Below, one piece after another: positions 35,334-43,647 of a DNA stretch of 64,000 bases; position 1 is the first letter of the stretch; every line of letters starts with the position of its first letter. The position numbers and the translations under genes are program-made. The DNA lies in NCBI RefSeq assembly GCF_009831575.1, contig NZ_WUUT01000002.1, positions 62,001 to 126,000 on the forward strand. Reading direction: 5' to 3'. This DNA is from Halovenus carboxidivorans. Lineage in GTDB: Archaea; Halobacteriota; Halobacteria; Halobacteriales; Haloarculaceae. Under the pieces are notes generated by a model that ran no database searches, was not told the DNA's origin, and saw only the letters and a list, made by a program, of their open reading frames with translations.

Positions 35334-36416
35334 CTACGGACGGACGGACGAACCGCCGACCTGCTGCACACGTCGCTCGACCGACTCTGTCGCCGTCTCC
35401 GGACACTCCACCCGTACGTAGATGTCCTCCCCGTATTCGAGTTCTCGAACCGACGTTCGGTCGTACAGCCACGACAGCACCGCCTGTCCGTCGTCGGTGT
35501 ACGGCAGCCTGACCGCCAGTTCGCTCGTAGGCAGGACGGATCGGAGCCGCGCCCGGAGCTCTTCCGGGGGGTCGTCGAAGCCGCGAGAGGGAACCCGCAG
35601 ACGGGTGCCGTCGAAGTCGCTCTGCCCCGGTAGCCCCCCGACATCCCCGACGGTGAGCACCACGTCTGCTCGCTCGACGGCGGCCATCGTCCCCGGAGTT
35701 GCCGTCCGGAGCCACTCCGGCCCGCCGGCGAACAGCCCCGGCGTGTCCGTCACCGCGAGTTCGTGCGGCCCGACCGTCGTCGTCGCGGTTGTCGGCGTCG
35801 CCGGACGGAGGGGTCCGGTCGACTCCGCCTCACCGGTCAGCCCGGCCCAACAGTCGGCCGACTCGGGGACGGAACTGAGGACGGTGACGTACGCGTCGAC
35901 GCCAGTGTAGCTCTCCGAGATCTGACGACGCTGTGTCTCCTGACGCTGCGTGAGTCGCTCGGCGGCGCGGTCGCAGGCGCGTTCCGCTTCCGCGACTGCG
36001 CCGTCCTCGCCGGCCGGCGCTGTCGTCTGCTGGTCACGCCGTCTGCGGCGGGCGCGACGACGGTCGATGCGATTGTCCCGGAGCGTCAGCCGGGCCGCCG
36101 CGACGGGGTTGCCCCCTTCGGAGAGCCGTTCCCAGACGACGCCGCGCCGGTCGCGGACCGTCACGTCGGGGAGTGCCGACGTGAGGTCGACCATCTGTCC
36201 CTCGTGGGCGATGCCGTCGACTGCGACCCGCGTGATGTCGTCCTGTTCGATCCGCTCGCTGAGACTCTCGACCAGTCCGGGTGGGAGGTGATACCGGTTG
36301 TCCGCCGGCCGGTCGCGGACCAGCGACTCGACGACCTCGGAGGACGCAGAGACGATGCGCTCGAACCCCGGCGTCAGCGAGCCCTCACGGGTTGCGAGCA
36401 GCGCCCTCTCGGCCAT
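35334..36416 (-). CDS. HflX-like protein with degenerate nucleotide-binding domain
   Basis: This 360-aa protein has an N-terminal region (~30-120) that follows the HflX N-domain pattern, including a stretch ending in GGNPVAAARLTLRDNR. A basic/coiled segment follows (~115-168), then a G-domain-like part. The switch-like motif DTPGLF is present at 224-229. Where GxxxxGKS should stand there is VLSSVPESADCW, so no working P-loop is visible. It is probably a pseudo-GTPase that still folds like HflX, perhaps a ribosome or RNA binder. An alternative ATG lies at 36443. It is divergent from the DUF429 gene. Confidence 0.65.
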   Translation of the reverse strand: MAERALLATREGSLTPGFERIVSASSEVVESLVRDRPADNRYHLPPGLVESLSERIEQDDITRVAVDGIAHEGQMVDLTSALPDVTVRDRRGVVWERLSEGGNPVAAARLTLRDNRIDRRRARRRRRDQQTTAPAGEDGAVAEAERACDRAAERLTQRQETQRRQISESYTGVDAYVTVLSSVPESADCWAGLTGEAESTGPLRPATPTTATTTVGPHELAVTDTPGLFAGGPEWLRTATPGTMAAVERADVVLTVGDVGGLPGQSDFDGTRLRVPSRGFDDPPEELRARLRSVLPTSELAVRLPYTDDGQAVLSWLYDRTSVRELEYGEDIYVRVECPETATESVERRVQQVGGSSVRP

Positions 36417-36491
36417 TATTCGCACTGGGGACCAGAGACTCATGAGCGTAGCCATCGAAGCGGTGAAACCCACACAGTCCAACGCGGGGGT

Positions 36492-37214
36492 ATGTATCTC
36501 GGTGTCGACGGCTGTCCCGACGGCTGGATCGCGGTCGCATACTCCGAAGACGAGTTCGAGGGTGCGGAGTTCCATCGGACGCTTCGAGCGCTCTGGGGGG
36601 CCAACCGCGACGCCGAACGGATTCTGGTCGACGTGCCGATCGGACTGCGGACCGAATCGAGCGAGCCGCGCGCCTGCGATACGGCCGCCCGGGAACGACT
36701 CAGCCCGCATCGGCACAACAGCGTCTTCCCGACACCGATCCGTGCGGCCGCCCACGAGAAGAGTTACGAGGCCGCAAAAGCCACCCAGGAGGCCCGGACA
36801 GACGGCAGTCTCAACCGACAGAGCTGGGGAATCGCGCCGAAGATCGCCGAGGCCGACGACCTGCTCCGGGACTCGTCGGCCGCCCGCGACCGACTCCGGG
36901 AGTGTCACCCGGAAGTCTGTTTCTGGGCTTTCGCCGGGCGGCCGATGCGGTACTCCAAGACCGCTGACCCGCGACGGGCATACTGGGAACGGGTGAACGT
37001 CCTGCGGTCGCGGGAACCGGCGGTGTACGACCACATCTGGGCCGCAACCGAGCAGTCCTACGACGGCGAGTTCTCGACGGACGATCTGATCGACGCCTTC
37101 GCCGTCGCGCTCACTGCCCGCGGCGACGAGAGCGGACTCCGGACCTTGCCCGAGGCGCCGGAACGCGACGAGACAGGACTCCCCATGGAGATCGTCTACC
37201 GGCCGGCGGAGTAG
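36492..37214 (+). CDS. DUF429 family protein (RNase H-fold predicted nuclease)
   Basis: This 240-aa protein starts MYLGVDGCPDGWIAV, the DUF429 signature with the first Asp of an RNase H-like active site. DVPIGL (~47-52) and a late DDLIDAFAVALTA (~207-219) supply other acidic residues. This family is predicted to cut nucleic acids, but no member is well characterised. A long upstream open frame exists, but it is antisense to the HflX-like gene. The start lies 75 bases from that divergent gene, so they share a promoter region. Confidence 0.82.
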   Translation: MYLGVDGCPDGWIAVAYSEDEFEGAEFHRTLRALWGANRDAERILVDVPIGLRTESSEPRACDTAARERLSPHRHNSVFPTPIRAAAHEKSYEAAKATQEARTDGSLNRQSWGIAPKIAEADDLLRDSSAARDRLRECHPEVCFWAFAGRPMRYSKTADPRRAYWERVNVLRSREPAVYDHIWAATEQSYDGEFSTDDLIDAFAVALTARGDESGLRTLPEAPERDETGLPMEIVYRPAE

Positions 37215-37255
37215 CCGAACCACACACTCATTTTGCTCGCGCCCCTTGAACGTCT

Positions 37256-37528
37256 ATGACAGAGCGGACGTACCGATGCTCGAACTGTCTTGAGTGGACT
37301 GTGACGCGGGACTTCGACGTCTCGCATCTCTCGATCACCTGCGGGGAGTGCGACGAGTTCGCCCGCTTCATCAACGACGACGTGTTCGAGCAGTACCGCG
37401 CCTTCGAGGAGACGCCGCCGGAGCATCTGAACTGGGAGAAACTGAGCCGCGCGGAGAAGTTTCTGGTGAGCAACGGCGTCGTCCGTGAAGGGAGATCAAT
37501 CGAGGACTTCGAGATTGAAGAGGCCTAA
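37256..37528 (+). CDS. Small zinc-ribbon haloarchaeal protein
   Basis: This 90-aa soluble protein has an N-terminal zinc ribbon (RCSNCLEWTV, then TCGECDEFARF, residues ~7-40) and a helical, acidic C-terminus. No named family was assigned. It lies 41 bases downstream of the DUF429 gene in the same direction, with a T-rich sequence (attttgctcgcg) in between. The Cys spacing suggests zinc and possibly nucleic-acid binding. Confidence 0.75.
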   Translation: MTERTYRCSNCLEWTVTRDFDVSHLSITCGECDEFARFINDDVFEQYRAFEETPPEHLNWEKLSRAEKFLVSNGVVREGRSIEDFEIEEA

Positions 37529-37613
37529 GCGCCCCTCCGAACCGGCAGATCAACAGCTCCGGGTTCCCGGCCGAATCGGCACCACTTTTAGGACGCTCGC
37601 GAGTAGGACAGGT

Positions 37614-38294
37614 ATGACACTCTCCTTCGAGGAGTTCGTACTCGCGGCCAGCACGGCCGACCTGAGCGAGGAGCCGGCGGCGCGGGAGGCCGCCGACGCC
37701 GTCGAGTACCGCATGGATCTCGCGGAGAACGGCTTCGAGGGGCTGGCGGCGTACGACGGGGACCTGCCGCTGATCGTCACCGACCGCGTCGAGTGGGAGG
37801 GCGGGGAGTCTCCGGACACCGCGGACCGGATCGACCGACTGGCCCGGGCCGTCGACGAACCCGCAGTGGCCGCCGTCGATGTCGAACTCGCCGCCGTCGA
37901 GGAGTGTGCGCCCGTGATCGAGGCCGCCGAGGGAACGGACGTGTCGGTCATCGTCTCCGTCCACGATTTCGAGGTGACACCGCCCCGAGAGGAATTCGAA
38001 GCGAAACTGGAAACGGCGTGCACACACGGCGATATCGGAAAGCTCGCGGTCACCGCACACTCCCGGTCGGACGTGTTGGACCTGCTGGCGGCCACCCACG
38101 AACTGAGTCAGGCCGGAGAGACCGTCGCGACGATGGCGATGGGCGAGGCGGGCCGACACTCCCGGGCCGTCGCGCCGCTGTACGGGTCGCGGATCGGCTA
38201 CGCGCCGGTCGATCCCGACGAGGCGACCGCGCCCGGCCAGTACCACCTCGAACGGCTTCGCTCGCTCGTCGAGGCACTGCAGGACGACGAGTAA
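37614..38294 (+). CDS. aroD: 3-dehydroquinate dehydratase, type I
   Basis: This is shikimate pathway step 3: dehydration of 3-dehydroquinate by a Schiff-base mechanism. The 226-aa TIM barrel has the catalytic His in VSVHDFEVTP (~120) and Schiff-base Lys in DIGKLAVTAHS (~145). MAMGEAGRHSRAVAPLYGSRIGYAP is the substrate-binding end. ATG 37614 was chosen; the open frame upstream runs over the previous gene. aroB (archaeal type) lies 1.1 kb downstream on the other strand. Confidence 0.93.
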   Translation: MTLSFEEFVLAASTADLSEEPAAREAADAVEYRMDLAENGFEGLAAYDGDLPLIVTDRVEWEGGESPDTADRIDRLARAVDEPAVAAVDVELAAVEECAPVIEAAEGTDVSVIVSVHDFEVTPPREEFEAKLETACTHGDIGKLAVTAHSRSDVLDLLAATHELSQAGETVATMAMGEAGRHSRAVAPLYGSRIGYAPVDPDEATAPGQYHLERLRSLVEALQDDE

Positions 38295-38379
38295 CACGTT
38301 TTGAGCTCCGCTAAGCCGCTCAGAGAGCGCCAGCACGACGACGGAAGATTGAACACCGAGGGCAGTCCCATAGTAGGTA

Positions 38380-38823
38380 GTGGCAACCGAGGACACCGAC
38401 CCCGGCTACTCCCGCAAGCGGCCGTGGTTCGCCGTCGTGTTGACGATGTTCGTGCCCGGACTCGGGCACCTCTATCTGCGACTGTGGGGGCGGGCAGCCC
38501 TGTGGGCCGGACTGACGGCACTCGGACTCGTTCTCGCGGTCCCCGGTGAGAACTGGCCGGACTCGCTTTCGACCGAGGCCCTGCTCGCGCCGTTTCAGTC
38601 GTTGCCGTTCGAGTCGATTGTCCTCCTCTCGGGTGTGCTCGCGCTCTGTATCGTCGACGTGTATCTGATGGCGCTGCGCCGCAACGAGCTACTCGAACGC
38701 TCCGAGCGGGTCGCGGCCGGCGAATCTCCCCAACAGTGCCCGAACTGCGGGAAGGAACTCGATCAGGACATCGACTTCTGTCACTGGTGTACGACCGAAA
38801 TCCGAGCCGACGGCGACGAGTGA
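38380..38823 (+). CDS. Membrane protein with C-terminal zinc ribbon
   Basis: This 147-aa protein from GTG 38380 has two or three hydrophobic segments (~17-33, ~40-54, ~78-96) and a C-terminal zinc ribbon CPNCGKELDQDIDFCHWC (~121-138). GYSRKRPWFAVVLTMFVPGLGHLYLRLWGRA is a common start in haloarchaeal small membrane proteins. The function is unknown. The start codon is uncertain because no ATG lies nearby. Confidence 0.72.
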   Translation: MATEDTDPGYSRKRPWFAVVLTMFVPGLGHLYLRLWGRAALWAGLTALGLVLAVPGENWPDSLSTEALLAPFQSLPFESIVLLSGVLALCIVDVYLMALRRNELLERSERVAAGESPQQCPNCGKELDQDIDFCHWCTTEIRADGDE

Positions 38824-38926
38824 ACAGTTCTCTCTCGGGTATATTCATCCCGTCGGATTGACGTACAGCCCCGGCTCTCGATTCGTATCGGGGCGGTCGC
38901 CGCCGGCCGTGAACGCGACAGTCGAC

Positions 38927-39361
38927 ATGCTCTGTGCGGACTCCCACGGCGCCCCAACAGTCTTGCTGTCGGCCCTCGAACCACAGGCCGTGCGTCCCGA
39001 GTACCGCGACGGACTGCTCGCGATCTGTGGACTCGTCGTTCTCGTCGGGTTCGCGGTGCTGACAGAAACCGCCGATCAGTTGTTCGCTCCGGCGGGAGCT
39101 CTCGGCGGGGTCGCCGTAGCTGTGGCGCTCGAAGCGGTCTTTCTCCGGTATCCGTCCCGGGCGCTCGGAGTGTGGGAACAACGCGGGGTCCCGCTGGCCG
39201 GTCTGTGCATCGTGCTCGTCGCCGGGGCTGTCGGCGTCCAACTGGCCCCGTGGCTGATAGCCGTCCCCGTCTGGGGGGTGTTCACGTACCTGGCGCTGCT
39301 GGGCTGTGTGTTGGTCGGCGTCGGAAATCCGGTGTCCGTGCTGTCGAGAGCCGAGGAGTGA
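38927..39361 (+). CDS. Four-helix membrane protein of unknown function
   Basis: This 144-aa protein has four hydrophobic segments (about residues 29-45, 49-66, 82-98 and 104-125). The frame is open from 38858 via a non-ATG codon. ATG 38927 is the first ATG; GTG 38909 is another option. A TATA-like GGTATATTC lies at 38838-38846. No family was recognised. It converges on the aroB-type gene. Confidence 0.6.
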   Translation: MLCADSHGAPTVLLSALEPQAVRPEYRDGLLAICGLVVLVGFAVLTETADQLFAPAGALGGVAVAVALEAVFLRYPSRALGVWEQRGVPLAGLCIVLVAGAVGVQLAPWLIAVPVWGVFTYLALLGCVLVGVGNPVSVLSRAEE

Positions 39362-39382
39362 CGGGCGTCTGGCGCAGTCGGT

Positions 39383-40549
39383 CTACTTCTCGATGATGCT
39401 CTCGTCGACGGCCTCGCCGAAGTGCCGGGCGGTGTCCTCGTAGTAGATGAGCACGTCGTCGCCGGCTTCGAGGTCCGTCACCGCCGTCCGGCCGTCGCGG
39501 GTCCGGAGCTTGATCGTCTCGGCGTTTTGGATCAGCGTCTCGATCCGGTCGCCGTCCGCGGTCTCCGCCTGGACCCGGAACATCGGCCGTTTCTCGATTT
39601 TCGAGCGGCCGACGATGGCCTCGCGGGTGTTGCCGTCGATGTCGACAATCTGGACCTCGTCGCCGCTTTGTAGCTCGGAGAGGTAGCTCGTCTCGCCGCC
39701 GGGGGATCTGACGTATGCGTGGACGGCGCCGGCGTTGACGCGGAACGGCCGCGAGGCCACGTACGGCGACTCCGCGGTTTCCGCGTGGACGAAAAACAGC
39801 CCGCGGGACATCGACCCGACGAGCATCCCCTCGTCGTGATCCATCAGCGACCCGGTGTCGATGCAGACCCGGTCGGCCGAGCCGGTCTGTTCGATGGTCG
39901 TCACCTCGGCGTACTCCAGATCCAGCGTCTCCCGGTCGACCTCGTCGCGGACCTCGACCGTCCTGCGGATCTCGTCGGGGTCGTCGGTGTCGAGTAAGAC
40001 CGCGTCGGCCCCGAGTTCCAGCGTTTCGTACGCGGTTCGGGCCTCCTCGGCGGTCCGGACCCCCGCGATCAGTTCGGTCTCCTCGCCGATGCGGGCGATC
40101 AGGTTCTCCAGCGGAATGATCTGCCAGTCGCTGCCGATGATGATGGTGTACTCGGCCTCGCGGGCCACCTCCTCGGCGAAGGTCTCGTATTCGGTGTCGA
40201 GGATCCGGACGTAGCCGCCGTAGTCCATCCCGTCGTCCCGGCGCAGCGCCGAGAGATCGGCCGAACCGGAGTAATCCGACGGGAGATCGACGGTGCCGTC
40301 GCCCTCGCCGTCCTTGCCGACGATCGTGGCGTCGGGTTCGACGGTGTCCTCCTCGGCTTCCATGACGTGGACGTCACCACCGGCGAACGCCGCCACGTTC
40401 ACCTCACCGAGTTCGCGGACGCGTTCGACGTCCGACTGGTCGACGAGCACCCAGTCGACGCCGGCCTCCAGGCCGGCGGTGATCCGCCGTTTCCGTTGCT
40501 CCCAGTCACCGACCTCGTCGTCGGCCTTGAGCCAGACAGCACGTGTCAT
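39383..40549 (-). CDS. aroB: 3-dehydroquinate synthase II (archaeal type)
   Basis: In archaea this enzyme makes 3-dehydroquinate from the ADH-synthase product 2-amino-3,7-dideoxy-heptulosonate by NAD-dependent oxidative deamination and cyclisation. The 388-aa protein is full length, with MTRAVWLKADDEVGDWEQRK, IIPLENLIARIG, RVCIDTGSLMDHDEGMLVGSMSRGLFFVHAET and RPFRVNAGAVHAYV, all typical. It stands alone on the minus strand near aroD, so two successive enzymes of the pathway lie within 3 kb. Confidence 0.93.
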   Translation of the reverse strand: MTRAVWLKADDEVGDWEQRKRRITAGLEAGVDWVLVDQSDVERVRELGEVNVAAFAGGDVHVMEAEEDTVEPDATIVGKDGEGDGTVDLPSDYSGSADLSALRRDDGMDYGGYVRILDTEYETFAEEVAREAEYTIIIGSDWQIIPLENLIARIGEETELIAGVRTAEEARTAYETLELGADAVLLDTDDPDEIRRTVEVRDEVDRETLDLEYAEVTTIEQTGSADRVCIDTGSLMDHDEGMLVGSMSRGLFFVHAETAESPYVASRPFRVNAGAVHAYVRSPGGETSYLSELQSGDEVQIVDIDGNTREAIVGRSKIEKRPMFRVQAETADGDRIETLIQNAETIKLRTRDGRTAVTDLEAGDDVLIYYEDTARHFGEAVDESIIEK

Positions 40550-40600
40550 GTGGATACGCTCGCGTCGGTGTGGCTTGAACGTGGCGGATTACCACGACGA

Positions 40601-40732
40601 CTACTCTTCCAGGGCCGCTGTCACGACCGCTGACCGGGACGGGTAGCCCCGACTGGCCCGGTACTCGTCTAACTCCGCCAACAACTCCTCGGGGAACTCG
40701 ACGTCGAGTTCGACGTGGTCGCTCGTGGTCAT
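40601..40732 (-). CDS. Ribbon-helix-helix small DNA-binding protein
   Basis: This 43-aa protein (from ATG 40732) has the CopG/Arc layout: strand HVELDVEFP, helix ELLAELDEYRASRG, then YPSRSAVVTAALEE. Such proteins bind operators as dimers, often their own. An upstream Met at 40783 would add 17 unrelated residues. No toxin gene lies next to it, so it may be a lone regulator. Confidence 0.75.
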   Translation of the reverse strand: MTTSDHVELDVEFPEELLAELDEYRASRGYPSRSAVVTAALEE

Positions 40733-40936
40733 ACTATCGCCGTCGACAGCGACAAAAATAAGCTTTCTGTGGCCGTCTGACACGCGGCTGACGCCGCGAG
40801 CACGCTTTGTTCATCGCGCCGAAGTCCGGCCCGTTCAGCGAGTATTTGATCCACGTCCGTCGGCTCAAAGACCTGTTACACCGACCGATTCCGGACTCGG
40901 ACGCGGCTAAAAGAGCCATTTGTCCCGCAGGTACTG

Positions 40937-40945
40937 TTTTTTATA
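40937..40945 (+). promoter_or_regulatory. TATA box of membrane-bound wHTH gene
   Basis: TTTTTTATA ends ~28 bases before ATG 40973, the leaderless-mRNA spacing. Confidence 0.6.
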
Positions 40946-40972
40946 CGGCTGTTGTAGCCGGAGACACGAGCC

Positions 40973-41785
40973 ATGAGTAGTATCTTCCCGTTACGGGAGA
41001 CAGTGAGCCGAGACGAGCAGGGCGGTCCCCGCCTCCTCGACCTCGAGGACGACGCCGCCGACGAGATTTTCGAGGCGCTCTCTGCGAGTACGACCAGAGA
41101 GATCTTTCTCGCCTTGCACGACCAGCCACAGACGGCGTCCGATCTCGCGGACGCGACAGAGACCTCGGTGCAGAACGTCCAGTATCACCTCAACAAGCTC
41201 GAAGACGTAGATCTGATCGAGGCGGTCGATACGTGGTACTCCGAGCGTGGCTCGGAGATGGACGTGTACGCACCGACCGACGAGGCGCTCGTCCTGTTCG
41301 CTGGCCAGGACAAGGAACGGTCGATCCGGTCGATATTCAACCGCCTCGTGGGTGTCGCAGGCGTGCTCGCACCGACCAGTCTGCTGGTCGCCTGGGCCGC
41401 AAGCAAGCTCTACACGGAACCGGAGCCGACGACCGTCGACGACCTCAAAACGGAGGGCGGCGAGGAAGTCGGCGTACGGACGGTCGACCCGAGCCAACAG
41501 CCGGAGCCCGGTGGTAACGAGATCGGAATCGCCTCCGAGGAGCCGACAGCCAACGAGACCATCCTCGACGGCAACGAGACCGACGTCGTCCTCGACCAGA
41601 ACCTGACTGAATCCCCGCTGTTGGTTACCGACGGCGGGAACGCGACACAGCTCTCGAACGAGACTGTCTCCTCGTCAGCCGATCTGATGGGGATCGACCC
41701 GGCGCTGGCGGCTGGACTCGCGTTTTTCTGCGGCGGACTGTTCGTCCTCACGGCGCTGTGGATCTGGTACGGAAGCCCGGAGTGA
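40973..41785 (+). CDS. Membrane-anchored ArsR-type winged-helix regulator
   Basis: This 270-aa protein has an N-terminal winged helix (~25-95: SASTTREIFLALHDQPQTASDLADATETSVQNVQYHLNKLEDVDLIEAVDTWYSERG) and a membrane segment at ~121-140. An ~95-residue Asn/Thr/Glu-rich external loop with many N-x-T/S sequons follows, and a second membrane segment (~242-262) ends it. The layout suggests a regulator that senses an outside signal through a glycosylated loop while binding DNA inside. Its target is unknown. Confidence 0.82.
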   Translation: MSSIFPLRETVSRDEQGGPRLLDLEDDAADEIFEALSASTTREIFLALHDQPQTASDLADATETSVQNVQYHLNKLEDVDLIEAVDTWYSERGSEMDVYAPTDEALVLFAGQDKERSIRSIFNRLVGVAGVLAPTSLLVAWAASKLYTEPEPTTVDDLKTEGGEEVGVRTVDPSQQPEPGGNEIGIASEEPTANETILDGNETDVVLDQNLTESPLLVTDGGNATQLSNETVSSSADLMGIDPALAAGLAFFCGGLFVLTALWIWYGSPE

Positions 41786-41809
41786 CGGATCGGCCCACCC
41801 GGAGGGAGG

Positions 41810-42583
41810 TCACTCCGCAATCGCGGCGTTGACTACGGCACCGACGACCAGGATCAAGGCGCCGAAGTACAGCCACAGCAAGAAGAGTACGACGGCACCG
41901 ATAGCGCCGTAGGCCTGGTACTGTCCGGCCCGGACGGCGTATAGCTCGAAGGACTGTCGCAGCACCACCAGCCCGATCACGGCGACGGCGGTTCCCGGCA
42001 GAACGTCGAGGACGGGTCGCCGGACCGGCGGTAACAGGTAGTACAACGGGAGGAGGATAGTTCCGAGACTGGAGAGTACGAACAGCCAGCCGATGACGCG
42101 GGGGACCGGTCCGGCAGTGAGCCTGCCGATGACGACCTGAGCGGCCCCCAGTCCGGCCGCTCCGACGCTGATGACGACCAGCACGACGAGTCCGTTCTGG
42201 ATCTGTTCGAGCAGCGGCGTCGATCCGTCGAGTCGGTAGATCTTGTCGAACGCGATGTCGATTGCGCGGATCACCTTCAGCGTGCTCCACAGCAACAGCA
42301 ACGCACCGACGAGAGAGATTCGGGCGAGGCCGCTGGCGTCGGTCAGCGCGGCGGTGAGGATCGCGCTGCCCTCCGCCGAGAGATACTGCCCGACCGTGCC
42401 GACTACGCGAGCGGCGAACTGTTCCCCGCCGATCAGCGAGCCGACAGCGACGATCAAAAGCGTCGCCGGGATGAGCGAGAGAAAGGCGAAGAAGGCGATA
42501 CTCCCGGCGAGAAACGAGATGTCCCGGCGGACGGCCAGGGCAACGATTCGGCGGAGCAGTCCAACGGCCTGTGTCCGGTCCAT
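41810..42583 (-). CDS. YihY/BrkB family membrane protein
   Basis: This 257-aa integral membrane protein has six hydrophobic segments. It carries the family motifs SFLAGSIAFFAFLSLIPATLLIV near the start and YGAIGAVVLFLLWLYFGALILVVGAVVNA at the end. YihY proteins were once called RNase BN in error, and their role (transport or envelope function) is still not settled. It is convergent with the preceding wHTH gene. Confidence 0.88.
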   Translation of the reverse strand: MDRTQAVGLLRRIVALAVRRDISFLAGSIAFFAFLSLIPATLLIVAVGSLIGGEQFAARVVGTVGQYLSAEGSAILTAALTDASGLARISLVGALLLLWSTLKVIRAIDIAFDKIYRLDGSTPLLEQIQNGLVVLVVISVGAAGLGAAQVVIGRLTAGPVPRVIGWLFVLSSLGTILLPLYYLLPPVRRPVLDVLPGTAVAVIGLVVLRQSFELYAVRAGQYQAYGAIGAVVLFLLWLYFGALILVVGAVVNAAIAE

Positions 42584-42707
42584 CGTCTGTTGGGCAGGCT
42601 ACCCGCCGGATCGGTATGAGAAGGTGGCACCTATCGGAAATAAGCCGGTCGTATCTCCCACAGTACTATAGTGGTCGGTAATCGATACGCAGATAGGGTC
42701 AATCGAG

Positions 42708-43172
42708 ATGGTTGACACATCGATTCGCACGCGCGCGTCCGAGAACGCGTCCGGAATCGCCGCCGTCGTCGTGACCGGGACGTGGCTGGCGCTTTTGATG
42801 CTCGATTTTTCGAGCGAACTCTGGCTCGCCGTGATGCTGTTCGGATATATCGCCGTCGTCCCTATCGTCTCGATGCTGTTCGAGGAGGACGAGGAGTCGT
42901 CGACGGCGGACAGCGGCTCCGCCGGGACACAGCAGACCGCGGAGAGTGAGAGCACGGACGAGGCGTTACAGCGACTCCGGCAGCGGTACGCGGACGGCGA
43001 ACTCACGGAAGATCAGTTCGAGCGAAAACTCGAACGGCTCCTCGAAACGGAGACGCTCGAAGACGTCGAACGGCGCTCGCCCCGAACGGAATCGACCGAC
43101 GAATCGTCGGCCACGGCACGGGACAGTCGGACCGCAGAACGGCTCTCGAATCGCGAGACAGAGCGGAATTAG
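42708..43172 (+). CDS. SHOCT-domain membrane protein
   Basis: This 154-aa protein has two membrane segments (~15-34 and ~38-57) and an acidic linker. A SHOCT motif (EALQRLRQRYADGELTEDQFERKLERLLE, ~84-113) follows, and then a disordered Ser/Thr/Glu/Arg tail. SHOCT is a short oligomerisation module found at ends of many unrelated proteins. The stop overlaps the stop of the convergent GNAT gene. Confidence 0.82.
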   Translation: MVDTSIRTRASENASGIAAVVVTGTWLALLMLDFSSELWLAVMLFGYIAVVPIVSMLFEEDEESSTADSGSAGTQQTAESESTDEALQRLRQRYADGELTEDQFERKLERLLETETLEDVERRSPRTESTDESSATARDSRTAERLSNRETERN

Positions 43173-43606
43173 AGTGGTTTCTCCATCTCGACGTGGACGA
43201 TGCCGGCCTCCTCGAACTCGTCGCTCGTCACCTCGTACCCCAGGTTTCTGTAGAACTCGACGACCTGCTTCTGTGCGTGCAGGCGCGTGCGCTGACAGCC
43301 CTGCGTACGGGCTTCCGATTCGATCAGTGCCATGAGTCGACGGCCCAGTCCGTTGCCGCGGTACTCTTTACGGACCGCGACCCGTTCGGGTTTGCCGTAC
43401 TCGTCGTCCGGAACCCGGAATCGGGCGGTGCCGGCGGCGGTGTCGCTGTCGGCGTCGATGATCACGAAATGTACTGCGTCCTCGTCTTTGCCGTCCATTT
43501 CGAGGGCTTCGTCGACGTCCTGTTCGTCGATGAAAACAGCGCGGCGTACCGCAAACGCGTCTTCGAGACTCCCTGCGCCCGGAATCCGTCGAACGTGATA
43601 CGACAT
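43169..43606 (-). CDS. GNAT family N-acetyltransferase (ElaA-like)
   Basis: This 145-aa acetyl-CoA-dependent N-acyltransferase has the motif-A acetyl-CoA loop VRKEYRGNGLGRRLMALIE at ~78-96. HAQKQVVEFYRNLGYEV (~110-126) is the C-terminal substrate/thiol end. VFIDEQDVDEALEMDGKDEDAVHF is the ElaA-like start. The acceptor is unknown. It is divergently spaced 42 bases from the guaB stop and could be co-transcribed with guaB. Confidence 0.88.
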   Translation of the reverse strand: MSYHVRRIPGAGSLEDAFAVRRAVFIDEQDVDEALEMDGKDEDAVHFVIIDADSDTAAGTARFRVPDDEYGKPERVAVRKEYRGNGLGRRLMALIESEARTQGCQRTRLHAQKQVVEFYRNLGYEVTSDEFEEAGIVHVEMEKPL

Positions 43607-43647
43607 TGTGCCGGGCTACTGCCCGGAGTACACTGACTCTTACGCAG

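Noticed and set aside
35334-37223. A 629-codon minus-strand open frame
   Set aside because: Only the part below 36443 has acidic, family-like sequence; the rest is antisense to the well-supported DUF429 gene.
40601-40732. Toxin-antitoxin pair at the ribbon-helix-helix gene
   Set aside because: No toxin-like gene lies next to it on either strand.
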